Part shown: piece by piece, positions 20,917-32,396 of the stretch
Position numbering within the stretch: the stretch's first letter is position 1
How the letters are laid out: each line of letters opens with the position of its first letter
Source: Capsaspora owczarzaki ATCC 30864
Lineage: Eukaryota > Opisthokonta > Filasterea
Assembly: GCF_000151315.2 (NCBI RefSeq)
Contig: NW_011887309.1
Coordinates: forward strand, 62,001-126,000
Length of the DNA stretch: 64,000 bases
Direction: 5' to 3'
Position numbers and translations under genes: made by a program
The notes under the pieces: generated by a model
Database searches by the model: none
What the model saw: the letters and a program-made list of their open reading frames with translations, nothing else
Told to the model about the DNA's origin: nothing

Positions 20917-21933
20917 GTTTGAGCGTGCATTGGGACCAGCGCACAACCGTGCCTTTACTTCCCGAAAGTCAACAATCGAGTTCAGCGCCCTCTTTTTATT
21001 ATTTTTGTTCTTTTTGTTTTCTTGTTGTTGTGAGCGCACAGCGGGTGGGCAGCGGTGGCTGCTCGCTTGATGCACAACGGCCCTTCACTCGTCGCTGCGT
21101 GCGTGGGGGGAGCATCTGTGCAGCGAGCCACAACGCAAAGACAGCCAAACGGCCCACGACGGTTTTTTTTTCTTTTTTTTTCTTTTTTCTTTTTTTTTAA
21201 TATTTTATTCAAGGTCGAAAAGCGCTCTGATGTGTCGTCCTGTTGCAGTCCCTTGCCTTTGCGCGCACCACCACGCTCGTGCCCGTGTGCTTTTGCGTAG
21301 TGTTGTCTGTCCACGCCACCTGCTCCCCGCTTTCCGTGGTCTGCTCTCCGTCCCTTTGCCTCTTTTCTTTTCTTTTTTTGAATTTTCCCTTTTTTTTTTT
21401 TTTTTTTTCCTCTCCTTTTTGGTTCTCTCGTCTGTTGCTTTCCGTTGTGCGGTCCAAAGTCGACCTCTCCGCTCGTAATGGCATTGCTGGGCAAGGCTTG
21501 CATCACCGCCTGTGGCTGCAGCGGCAATCGCAACAAACGGACGCCCTGTGCTCTGTGCTCTGTGGAGACCAAAAGCCAACAAAGAGAGCGGTTTTATTGC
21601 CAACAACGAGCCCTTTTAAATCAATTTATTCTAACAATTTCAATCCCAGCCACCCTAGAGATTGCTAGGTCCAACGCCTCACTAAATGCCCCTCGCAAAT
21701 TCAACCCCGCACCTCCCAGCTGTTCCCGCATGCTGGCACTTTTGGACACTCACCACGCACGCTCATTACACCCTTCTTTTTCGCTCTTGCTCTTGCTTTC
21801 GTTGACACACTGTGCAAGTCATGTCACTCACCTCAACTCTCCTCGTTTTGAATGGACCCTTTCTGTCTCCATCCTTTCTCCCATCGCAGAAAACCCCCCG
21901 CCCAAACACAGACGCCAGCGCTTCTGATCAGCC
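19594..21933. other. 2.3-kb divergent intergenic region
   Basis: It lies between the starts of NDUFS1 (-) and the SAPS gene (+), so it holds both promoters. It is full of poly-A and poly-T runs (19700-19785, 20738-20755, 20773-20790, 21167-21200, 21389-21409), a (GT)n microsatellite near 20884-20908 and GAGA tracts. Several reading frames exist on both strands, but all depend on homopolymers or lack homology I can recognise. A short unrecognised gene or a spliced 5' UTR cannot be excluded. Confidence 0.5.
20884..20908. repeat. (GT)n microsatellite
   Basis: An uninterrupted TG dinucleotide run of about 12 units is followed by GGGTGGGTGG, inside the intergenic region. Confidence 0.9.
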
Positions 21934-24900
21934 ATGTTCTGGAAGTTTGGTTTCCACGCACAGTCGGCCGTCGAGAAAATCCTCGACCGCCATGTCTTCA
22001 CGCTGGAGAACCTGCTTGACGAGGAGGACGTCTTGCAAGAGACCAAGTCCAACAACAAGCGTCTCATTGAATAGTAACCAAACGCTTTGCTTGTCGAGCT
22101 CGTGGGCTGCAAATGCTTCAGCAAATGTTGATTGCCAACTGTTTCCGATTGTCTTTGTTTTATCCAGCTTTGCCACGCCCGAAGTTCTTGAGCAGCTCAT
22201 CAAGTACACCGTGAACCAGCCTGACGAGGCTCTGGACGAGCGTGAACAGTACAAGTATGTCTGAGGCGATAATTGCGTGTGCTCTGCATCAATCTTTGAC
22301 AGTTTCTGATTATTTTATTTTCTTTGCTCTCCTCTTTTGCTTTTATCTCCTCCCTCTTGATAGATACCCGAGCCTTGCGGCCGAAATCATCTCGGCAGAA
22401 GTCTGGGCCATCTGCGATGGCATTACGCAACAGCAAAGCCTGCTTGAGACGTTGTGGAACTTTTTGGACCAACCCGCGCCCCTCAACCCGCTTCTCGCCT
22501 CGTTCTTTGTCAAGGTTGCCTCCACTCTGCTCTTGAAGAAGCCTGCCGAAACCCTCGAGTTTGTTCAAAAGCAGCCCAAGATGCTCGACAAGCTGCTCTC
22601 GCACATCGGCACGTCCGCCATCAAGGATTTGTTGATCCTGATTGCCGTCGCCCAGGACCAGCCCGAGAAGGAGACGTCTTTGCACTGGCTGCAGGAGGAG
22701 CGTTTTATTGAGCGGTTGATTGAGCTTTTGGACGCCAAGTATTCCGACGACGTGAGTCTCTGCAGGGATTTTGGGCTTTGGCGATCGTGCAGCACATCTC
22801 ATTTTTCTTTGTGCCTGTGCTTGTACTTTTTTTTGCTTGCTTGTAGGTCCACACCAACGCTTCTGGTGTGATTGTCGAGATGATTCAAGCTTGCCACGAT
22901 CCGAACTTCTCGGCCCCACCAGTCGAGCTCATTGGCATGTTGCAAGAGGAAGCCAACATCCATCTGCTGTTGGATGTCATGATGACCAGCTCGTCGTCGC
23001 TGATTCATGGCCTTACCGTTATTCTCAACATTGTCGACCACGACCGTGAAACGTATGTCTTTTGCACAGTTTTTTTTTCTTTTATTGGAACTTCATCATT
23101 GCTCACCGCCCTTTCCCCTCTCCCCTCTCCCCATTTTTCGCCATGCTTTCAGGCCCCAATCTGTTGAAGAGCCCCGATCAGGCTCACCCACGTCCATGGA
23201 GGCTGAGGCTGCTGAAGGACGGCAGGCCTTGGAACCCGCGCGCGTTCTGTCATACGTTATTCCTCGCATCAAGGACTTGCATGCCATGCTCCTCGATCAG
23301 GCTTCTTTGGCCGACGCACAGCCCCTCAAGCTCACGTCGGGCGTGCTTCAGCGTCCCTTTGGCGCCACTCGCCTGAAGATTGTCCGCTTCCTGGCGATGC
23401 TCTTCCGCTCCAGCAATGCTGATGCATACAAGGCTCTTGCCGAATGCAAAGCCCTTGACACTGTCTTGGTGAGAGAGTGTACTGTTGCTGGTGGGATGAT
23501 CGATTTTGGTGTTGGAGCGACTGCAGACTTACACTTTTTTTTTCTGTTTTGCAGGACCTTTTCTTTGAATTCCAATGGAACAACTTCCTGCACGCACTTG
23601 TTGAGGACATTATCCGTGCCATTTTCACTCCGCAACCGTCCTCGACTGAGCGAAACGAGTTTGAGCAGCTGCTTGTTGCCGCGCTCGACCAAGGCCGCGT
23701 CCTCCAACGCATTATCGATGGTTTCTCGGCCAACCTGCTCGATAACGGCAGTGTTCTGAAGCACAACCGACAAGGCTTTATGGGTCACTTGACCAGCATT
23801 GCCAACATTGTCTCCGAGTCCTTGAAAGAAGATCGTAGCAGCATTCCTGGTAACGATTCGCGCCATGTGCTGATGTCGCCGCCGACTCTACTTCATTTTC
23901 ATGCACTCACCTTTTTTTTTTTTTTTCCTTTGCTATGTTGGACTTTTTCTTGCTTGCGTTGTCCTCATTGTAGACGTCATTACTGCCGAAACCCTGGCTG
24001 CTTGGAATGCCTTTACCGAAGGCCCACTGGCCCAGCTCAACCATCTCAATAGCCGAGAGCTTGGTGGCCCGCGGCCCTCCGCTCTGGACGACAGCGATGA
24101 GGACGATTTCCTCGAGCAACACATGGGCGATGACGACAACACCCAATCGGTATGTTGACGAGCGCACGCCGTTTTGTTTGTTTGGTTTGTTTTGCTTTGT
24201 CATGCTGACTTGGGTTTTTTTTTCGCTCTTCTCGCGTTAGGCCTTCTCACACTACCTCATTGATCAACAATCAATTGAGCAGCAGCATCACAGCGCGCAG
24301 TTCAACGGCGACGATGACGATGATGACGAGCAGTACGTTATCTGTTTTTTTTTTTTTTTTTGTTTTTTTTTTTCTCCTTTTTTTCCCTCTTGACTTTGAT
24401 GTTGTCATGCCTTCTCTTGCTTACCCTTCAATCTTTCTTTTAAATACTTTCACCCTCCGCAGTCAAGTGTATGGCATGCAAGATCCCTTCGGAAACGTCA
24501 CCCAATACGACCCCGACGACCGCGAACCTGGCTCGCTTGCGTTCAACCGAGCACGGCCGTCGTTTGGCGATGATGACGACGATGACGACGACGACGATGA
24601 GGAGGAGGACGAGCACGATGAGGAAGATGAGGAAGACGATGACTCTGAGGGCAAGAGCTCTGGCGACGAGGACGAGAGCATTCGCATCATGCCTCCGCTT
24701 TCGCCTGCAGAGAATGACGAAGCCGAGCCAAAGATGCGTGAGCGCGCACGTGCTTTTTCGTCAGAGAATGTCCACGCCATTTCGTCTGGCGAGGAGTGGA
24801 GCGGTTTTGAGCAGTTCAAGCCGGAGCCGGCGGCGGCAACTGAGGCGCCTGCTCCGTCCCAAGTCCTGCTGTTGGACACAACTCCAGCTGAGGACGAGTC

Positions 24901-25354
24901 GGACGACACGCACGTACAAGAAACTGTCCCCGAAAGCGAGGGTGCATCGCTCGATGTCGGCATCGAGACTTTGCCTTCGCACATTGTTCTTGCTGCCGCC
25001 GCCGCTACCTCTGCTGAGGAGGAGCCCGCTGAGGAGGAGCACGCCGAGGAAGAACACGCTGAGGAGAAGCACGCCGAGGAGGCTGTTGTTGAAGCTCAAG
25101 AAGCTCCTGTCTCTGCCGAATCCGAGCCTGTGGCTGAGCAAAAGTCGTGGGCTGATGTTGTTAAGCAGCCTCAAGAGCTCGCTTCCGAGCCCGTAAGCAT
25201 TCATTTTGGCTTGTGTGTCGTGGATTGTGTGGTGAACCTCTGTTGCTGACTCGCGTTTGTTTCTCTCTCTCTCTTTTGTTTGTTTGTTCAGGTTAACGGA
25301 GCTGCTGCTTCCAACGCGGACGAGGAGGACGAACCCACCACGTCCGAGTGCTAA
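21934..25354 (+). CDS. PPP6R: SAPS-domain protein, PP6 phosphatase regulatory subunit
   Basis: SAPS proteins (yeast Sap/Sit4-associated, human PPP6R1-3) are regulatory subunits of the PP6/Sit4 phosphatase. Ten exons: 21934-22073, 22168-22254, 22364-22751, 22847-23052, 23153-23468, 23555-23849, 23974-24149, 24241-24332, 24463-25192 and 25292-25354, about 830 aa, all junctions in frame. The start MFWKFGFHAQSAVEKILDR and ENLLDEEDVLQETK match human PPP6R. The core shows ATPEVLEQLIKYTV, NFLDQPAPLNPLLASFF, LLSHIGTSAIKDLLILI and WNNFLHALVEDIIRAIF. The C-terminal third is disordered, with a long Asp/Glu run (near 24570-24660) and EEEHAEEEHAEEKHAEE repeats. It is probably cytosolic. The introns are short (90-130 nt) and several carry poly-T runs before the acceptor. 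Confidence 0.93.
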
Positions 25355-26133
25355 TAATATTCTTCATTGTACTTGGCCTGCGCGTTCGAGCAGGATGGGT
25401 TTCTCCTAGATTTTTGCTTTTATTCGCCCTTCTTTTTTTTTCCGTATCTTTCTTAGCCCGCTGGAACTGCTGTTCGAGCTCACTTCTTTTCCCAATTTCT
25501 TCAAAAGCTAATCCCTCCGTTTTGTCTCCTCTCTTTCTCTCTCTCTCTTTCCTATTTGTCTTCGTCTTTTCCTGTTTGTGTGGTTGTGCTTGTCATATTT
25601 TGTTTGTGTGGGTTTTTTGTGTTTGCCATGCCTGTGTGAATTATTTTCCAGAGCATGTATTGTGTCCTTGTTCTCCTTTTTGTCACTTATTTTCGACGTT
25701 CAACCTCGTCATCTCATGTACCTCTTTTCTTTCTTTGGGTTTTTTGTCCTTGCTCGTCTTTTGTTTTGTTTTGTCGCCGCCACCACCACCACCACCATTA
25801 CCCCCTGGTTGGGCTTGGACTCTTTCAGTGCTCCAGCTGTTTATCGTTGTTGGCACTTCGTTCGCCTGTGAATGAAGCATTGGATTGATTGCTTTGTTGT
25901 TTTTTTTTTTTTGCATCTGTTTGTGCTTTCATAAACTTTACTACTTTGTGATGTTCAAGTCAACTTTTACTGGGCGGCTGTGACCTCGGCTTGTTTTGGT
26001 TTTCAGACATTGCAAAACAACAAACAAACGCAAACTGGCCGAACAGCGATTTTTGTTTTTTTTCTTGTGTTTTTGTTTCAATTCAAGAAATGAAAGTCGT
26101 TCAATCAAACAAACACCTCGGGTATGTCCGCTG
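25355..26133. other. Convergent intergenic region (3' UTRs)
   Basis: This 779-bp region lies between the stop codons of the SAPS gene and the MTCH2-like gene. It is T-rich, with (CTCT)n near 25535-25550, and presumably contains both 3' UTRs. I see no supported gene. Confidence 0.5.
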
Positions 26134-27539
26134 TCAGAAGGTGGCTGTGCTTGGAGCCACAGGAATGGTGCGCCATACCAAGTTGTTGCCGCGCAAAAGA
26201 CCAGCAGCAGTCCAGCCTTCGGCGCTCAAGCTGCGCCAGCACTCTTGCCATGTGGCAGGACGAGGCTTGGGCGCGAGGGCGAGCTCGCTGCCTGCAAGCT
26301 TCATTGTGCTGGAAACAAGGCTGAGCGCAAAGCCGAGTGGCTGTGTGAGGTACTCGATGGCCACAAAGTACAAACGACGGGTTTGCTCGCCGGCCAGGAA
26401 CTGGAAGTGCAATTCCTGGAGCTCTTCCTGAGAAAGGTGGTCGTCGTCTTCGTCCAGGTCACCATCGTGCTCGTTCAATTCGACCTCTTCGTCCTCGTCG
26501 CCGTCGCCGCCGTGATGATGACGCGCTTGGTCACGACGCTGCTGACGTGCGGCAATGTCACGACGTTCGGCGATGCACTCCAAGACGTACGGAACAATCA
26601 GACCCGCCGTGACCAGATACGCGTTCGACAGCAGCGATGGCTGCAAGCCAGCAAACAGGCCACAGAATCCCTCGCGGCGAGCAATGTGCACGAGCGACTG
26701 CACGGTGCCAGTGTAGATGGTCTCGCCGCCAGCAATCTGGGCAATCATACGGGCGCGCACGACGGCAGCCGGATAGCTGATCGCCACACGCAGCATCATG
26801 GTAGCCATGCGCATCGTCCAAGCCTTGCCAAAGCGAACGAGATGCTCGCCGAAGGTGGTGGGCAGCGGTGAGAAGACGGGCTCGAGCTCGCCAGCGCGAA
26901 CACGCTTCAGGTAGTCATCCGCCACCAGAGGCGACACGGTCGAGCGGAATGGCTTGACCTCCAAGAACGGCGCGAGCACTTTACCAAGCATGCGTCCGGC
27001 GACTTCTCCCGCCAAGTTGGACGTAAACGTCGCTCCGAGACCGGTGAACAAGGTTTTCACGCCGTGTGTCTTCCAAATCCATCGCGCTGCGTTTCAGATG
27101 GAATGACAAAAACCATGGCAAAATATAGACGTTTCCAGAGTGCGAGTCGACCGACGAGGTTTTTCCGACGTATACCAAAGTGTCCAGTCAAATACAGAGG
27201 GAAGACGAAGTGAGTGAAGTGAACGGCAATGCCAAGACAAGCGAAAACTCCAATCAAACCCCAAAGCAAACTCGTTGCAAAGGGTTTCTTGTAAAGTGTT
27301 CTTATGGTAGAGATTTTGTTTGTACCATAGGTGAAGCCGTTGGGCAGCTTGAGAACGGGGCGGCCAAGCAGATCGCTCGCTGCGACGGGGGCAACGGGCT
27401 CGTAGCGATGCATGACGAGCGTCTTGGTGACCAGCATGGGCTGCGTGATGACAGTGCCAAGACCAGAAAGGACCATCTCGCCGACGTGGGCGGGCGTCGG
27501 AAGCAGTGCATTCAGCACCCAGTCAATGGACTGATCCAT
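26134..27539 (-). CDS. MTCH2: Mitochondrial carrier homolog 2-like protein
   Basis: MTCH2 is an outer-mitochondrial-membrane member of the carrier superfamily; in animals it acts as an insertase and in apoptosis and lipid control. Two exons (27326-27539, 26134-27086) give 388 aa. The order follows MTCH2: SGLGTVITQPMLVTKTLVMH with YEPV, then LPNGFTYARWIWKTHGVKTLFTGLGATF across the splice. The second carrier repeat is RVAISYPAAVVRARMIAQ then REGFCGLFAGLQPSLLSNA, and the C-terminus is WQECWRSLSAEGWTAAGLLRGNNLVWR. A highly acidic, His/Arg-flanked insertion (about residues 250-290) sits before the last membrane segments and is not typical of the family. The 239-nt intron was placed because it restores the FTYA-R-x-x-x-x-x-G-x-x-x-LFTG pattern. 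I cannot say whether it has insertase activity. Confidence 0.85.
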
Positions 27540-27988
27540 GAGTGAAAAAACAAAAAGTTCTGAGAAAAGAAGAGAGACTGAAGACAAACAGTGTCAAACA
27601 TTGGCGTGAACAAAGATGCACATGGGAAAAGATTGAGAGTAATGCGCAAGTGCTGTACTGTTTTATGGAGCAATACAATAAGCTTTGTTACAACCATCGA
27701 AGCGAGAGAAAGACACACACAGATAAACACCGGCTTTGTCAACCAAAAAGCCAAAAGGGAGAAAGAAAGATAAAAGCAGAACGAGGAGACGAGCAGATTA
27801 CATAGGGGGGAAAAAAAGAAAAGAAAAGAAAGAAATACGAAAAACAATACAAGCAACTCGCAGACCGGCCGCGAACGTTGCGCTTCAACAGCTGGAATCT
27901 CGATGGACTAGCCAGCATGGTGACGAGGATGATGATGATGATACAAGACAACCTGGACAAACGAAGAGAGAGAAAAAAAAAGAAAGGC
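27540..27988. other. Intergenic region between Wee1 and MTCH2-like genes
   Basis: This 449-bp gap lies between two minus-strand genes, with short GAAAGAAA runs. It probably carries the Wee1 3' UTR and the MTCH2-like promoter; no supported gene. Confidence 0.5.
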
Positions 27989-28744
27989 TCAGGCAAAGCT
28001 TTGTGAGCGCAAAAAGGCAGCCCGCTTGTTGAGTGTTGCACGCGACACTTGGTTCCCATTCATGTCTCGGGGTGCAAGTGGTGGCAACAGAATAGGTCGC
28101 CTAAAATCGAACTCCACCGGCTTGACGGCTTCAGCGCGAATCGTTTGAGGGTTTTCACTGGTGGTCCCGGTGGTCCCATCGTTCATAGGAGCAGGCCCGC
28201 TCGCCGGTGCAGCGTGGGTCCCCGACGAGGGAGGATTAGAAGCCGGTGCAGTCAAAGACTGAAGCTGTTCATGATCGCGCTCGAGCTGAAGCTGAGCATC
28301 ATCCAGCTGACGCTTCAGCTCGGACACTTTGTTGCGTTCTTGCTCAAGCTCCAACAGACCTTGCGACACCTTGTTGCGCTCTTGCTCAAGCTCCAGTTCG
28401 AGCTGTGTGCGGGTCTGCTTCAAAGAAACGGCAAGAGACGTTGATTTCCCCGGAAGAGCGAGATCGAGCTGTTTCACAAGATCTGTGCACGATGGGCGCT
28501 GGCGAGGATCTGGATGGAGCATGTGCTGCACAGAGGGAACCAAGCACCCAGCCCAGACGTAAGAATTCCATCACTCCAGTTTCTTGGATGCAGCTTGTCA
28601 AAGCGAAGGGCGAAAAACAAAAAGTGAAACTTACTCGCATCAAATCGTTCATGGTCTTGCTGAAACGCGGAATCTCGGGAACCTTGCCTGTTCGCAGGGC
28701 CTGCCAATCGTCGCCGTTTGGTGGAGGCTTGGTGCCCGTACCCT

Positions 28745-28784
<40 letters not shown>

Positions 28785-31746
28785 GTTTTTCGTAAACCAA
28801 CAGAAGATTAGAACAAACAATCCATTTCCCGTAATCCCCCCCCTCCCTTCCTCCCTCCCTCCCTCGCGACCTGATCGCAAACCATTCGCAACTCACCAAT
28901 TCATATAACACAATCCCCAAGGAGAAAATGTCGCCCTTTTGCAGCTGGGACACGTCGACCGGCTCATGGAGCAGCTCCTTCGCCATGTAGCAACGATCGC
29001 CCTCCTCGACATCGCTCCCATCCGGTGACTGGATCGAGGCAACGTGACCAAGATCGCCAAGCTTGTAGACGGTACGCTCACGGATGGTGGTTGAAGCACG
29101 ACGCAAACTGATAATGGGTCTGTTGTAAGGGTTTGTTTGTGTGCCGTTGTTATTGCTGCTGTTGCTGGTGAGGTTGTTGATATTGTTGTTGTTATTGTTG
29201 TAGCCGTGGCTGCTGCTGCTGCTCCTGCTGCGGTTGCCAGACCGGCCAAGAAACGGCACATCTTCTTTAAAGGCCCATTCCTCGTCAATCACGCTCTCGT
29301 TTGAAAGGAAAATGTTGGCCGGCTTGATGTCTAGATGGGCAAGGCCGTGCTGATGCATGTGACGAAGGCCACTGACGAGCTGACGCAGCATGTCGCGGAG
29401 TTCAGGCTCTGAAAACTCGTGCTCGACGTTTTCAAGATTGCCCTGGTCGCAATACTCGTTCTGGATGTAAATGGAATTGTTCTCTGGCCATGCGCCATAG
29501 TAGCGCACAACGTGGCGGTTGGTGCCCATAATCGAGTGAGCCCAAACCTCCTTTTGGTGCGAGCGCGAGTCCGCCACAGACCTTATGTTGTGGTTGAGCT
29601 TCTTGATGGCGTATGGCATGCCATCAAAGTTGTTGACGCAACGATAGACTGTGCCAAACTCGCCGGAGCCGATCAATTCCTTCTGAGAAAAGTCATCCTG
29701 TAGGCGAGAACGGCTTGCGCCGGGCTCGACCGAGTTTTGGCGCAAGTGAGGAAAGCGGCTCTGGGTGGCAAACGTGGGCACCCGAGGAGATGCGCCAATC
29801 GCCAGTGTCGACGAACCTGACGCAGCAAGCAAGGCAAGGGCCTCACCAGACGGTCTGGCGAGCCAGGACTGGTTGCGAAAGCTCTGCCTGTCGACAGTGC
29901 TGTCCGTTAAGGGCTCCGCCAGAACAAAGCCTCCATCTGGATGGATGCTGGATCGCAGTTGACGCGTTGGCATTGGCGAGGGCGGAATAAACGGGCTGAT
30001 GGGAGAGGGCAGTCCGTTGACGACGACTGGCTCGTCGCTGTCCATGGAGACGGTGATGTCGGGAAGTGGCTGGGTAGCGGTGGGGCTGCTCGGGGTGCTG
30101 CTGTGAGGCAGCATGCGAGGACGCTTCAGTGTCTCAGAGTGCAAAGGAGCAGAGTCATCGGCGGGATCATCCAGGTCGGCAATGCCACGCTTGTGGCGAA
30201 AGAGCTGCCCGCCAGGCGGTGAGAGGTCTTGGAATGCAAAGAGATTGGTGGATCGCATGAGGGTTGGCGATGCGTCGCCCTCCGAGCAGGTTCGCTGCCG
30301 TGGGGACAAGCCCGATTGCCGCAGCGAAGCGAGCGAGTTTGACTGCAAGTGTTCGTAGCTAGCTCGTCGAGTTGGAGTGGCCGCGCTCGGCTCGAGCGGT
30401 GACGAAATCTCAATACTGGGTACGCCCGTCGCTCGGAATAGCGCCGTCAGCGTTGCCTCTGCTGGGCGTTCTGAGATGGTGGATGCGACTGGAATGCCAG
30501 CGAAGGGCGATGCCGCAAACTCGAGCCGCCGAGCATTCCGCGGCGATCGGTGCGGGGTGTTGCAGCTCGGTTGTTGCTGCTGTTGTTGTTGCTGTTGCTG
30601 CTGTTGCTCTGGGTGGGTCAAACGGGGGCTCGTTGATACCTGACTGCGTTGCGAATTGGTGATTCCCTTCATGCTGATGGTGGTGGTGGTGGTGGTACTC
30701 GGCGAGTGAAGAGCAACACTCGACGCGTCCCTGTCAATGGAGACGTCAAACAGCAAGCGAGCTGCGTGCGATGCAGCGTTACGATTGGCGACAAATCGCT
30801 GGGCGTTCGCAGACGAGGCCAGTTTCTGCGGAGTCGACGGATTGCGGTGGTTGCTGCGCGCGGGCGACATGACTCCTACTGCATGCGCTCGAATACCACC
30901 ATTGGCAGCAGCAGCAGCAACAGAGAGACTGCTTGTCGGCATCGGCAAAGTGGCTGCCGCGGCTGGTCTTGAGGTCGTGTTGTTGATTTCTTGTTGGTTG
31001 GACGCCAGATTAGGGTCTTGCAGAATGTGGAGTGATTTACTCGAATTGCTTGATTTGGCATTTTCGTCTTCCTGTTGGGAAACGCTGGTTGTTGCGAGGC
31101 GGGTCACAGGCGGATCACAAGATCGAGACCCGTTCACCAGACCAGCCCTCCAGGGAGCAGCAGTCGCAGCACCAGCCTCGTCCTCGTTGTCCTCGTCGTC
31201 ATCGCCATCGTCGCCACGGACGGCCGGCATCGCAGCCTCGCAGGAGTGCAGCCGCGGCGACCGTGCGACACTCGACAAACTCGGACCGGAAAAGGCAATA
31301 GAAACGGTTTTTTGCGCGCCAAATTCAAATTTACGAGAAGCAGTGTTTCCCGCGCTCCGTCCTACCGGCGACGCTGCGGCTGCCAGTCCGTCGCGGTCGC
31401 TGTCGCTCCAGCCTACGTCGAAGCTGGGTGCAGTAGCCATGACAGTGTCGTGGGTGGCGTGGCCGTCGGGGATGTCGAGCGGACTGGCGGTTGCGCGCCA
31501 TTGATTGGCAATGGGGCTGGCAGTGAACATTGCTGTTTCTGCTTCTGCTTGCTGGTTCACACCACTGCTCACACTGCTGCTGCTCATACCAGTGCTGCTG
31601 CTGCTGCTGCTGCTGGTGATGCTGCTGGGCGAGTGGCGGTGCTCGCTGCCGCTGGTTTGGCTGGAGCAGGCTGGTGGCGGCAGAGTAGTCTGGGCGGTGC
31701 CTGCCTTGCGCGCGACTTGCATCCGACTCGCGCAGCCTCCTTCCAT
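27989..31746 (-). CDS. WEE1: Wee1-like cell-cycle protein kinase
   Basis: Wee1 delays mitosis by phosphorylating the inhibitory tyrosine of CDK1. Three exons (28897-31746, 28635-28742, 27989-28525) give 1164 aa, much longer than human Wee1 (646). The first 680 residues are disordered, Ser/Thr/Pro-rich with a 13-Gln run, and hold many SP/TP sites that CDKs could use. The kinase has ELIGSGEFGTVYRC, YAIKKL, the Wee1-type HLDIKPANIF and KLGDLGHVA (DLG instead of DFG), GDRCYMAKELL and KGDIFSLGIVLYEL. An unusual low-complexity Asn/Ser insertion lies between the catalytic and DLG motifs. The last exons give HMLHPDPRQRPSCTDLVKQL. A coiled coil with two copies of LELEQERNKVS follows the kinase. The gene is minus strand, tandem with MTCH2. 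Confidence 0.93.
30570..30609. repeat. CAG/CAA tract encoding polyglutamine in Wee1
   Basis: A 13-codon Gln run (mixed CAG and CAA on the minus strand) lies in the disordered N-terminal region of the Wee1-like kinase. Confidence 0.9.
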
Positions 31747-32396
31747 GATCCGTGCGTGCGTGCGTGCGAGGGGTGTGTGCTCTTTGCGTGTGTGTCTTTG
31801 CGTGTCGATGGTTCTTGAGTCTTGAGCTTGTGGACTCTGTGCGTGAGGCGTTGAGTTTGTCGAGGGAACAAAGTTGTCTGTTGACGGTTGGAGGCGCGAA
31901 AAGGTAAGAAAAAATACAAAAAAAAAAATAATAATAAGGGGATAAAAAAAAACGAATGGCTCGCGCGCGCTGCCAATTGCAGGATCGCTGTGGAAACGCG
32001 CACCTTTGTCAACACGGGGGGGGGGCAGTTGGGTGTGTGCCTCGGATTTGGAGCTGAGCGGCGTGGCAGTGCAGTGCAGTGCAGAGCAATTGGCTCAGGA
32101 GAAAAAACAATCAACCCAAATGGAAAGAAAAGGACGGGAAAAAAAAATGAGAAACAAATGGAAAAGGAAAGAAATGAAAAGAAACAAATAACAAAAGGAA
32201 AGAAGGAGGAAAAAGAGAGTCTGAGATGAGATGGACAACCAAACCAAAGGAAGCATTGAAAAATGGCACCGAAACTCGAAACGCCGATCCAACACCTCAA
32301 GCAAATCAGAGCGGGCATCTGTATTGATTGAACTTGAATGGCAGCACCATCATCATCATCATCCAGCACGCAAAAAAATCTCCCCACTCCCCCGCA
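31747..32396. other. Intergenic region upstream of Wee1
   Basis: These 650 bp separate the Wee1 start from the AARSD1-like stop (both minus strand). It contains A-rich AAAGAAAGG runs near 32125-32210 and a poly-G tract near 32016. I see no supported gene; the Wee1 promoter should lie here. Confidence 0.5.

Noticed and set aside
21205-21668. Overlapping frames on both strands near 21.5 kb (some starting MLAIKPLSLL or MALLGKACIT)
   Set aside because: They overlap each other, run into poly-T/poly-A, and show no family resemblance; a small gene remains possible but unsupported.
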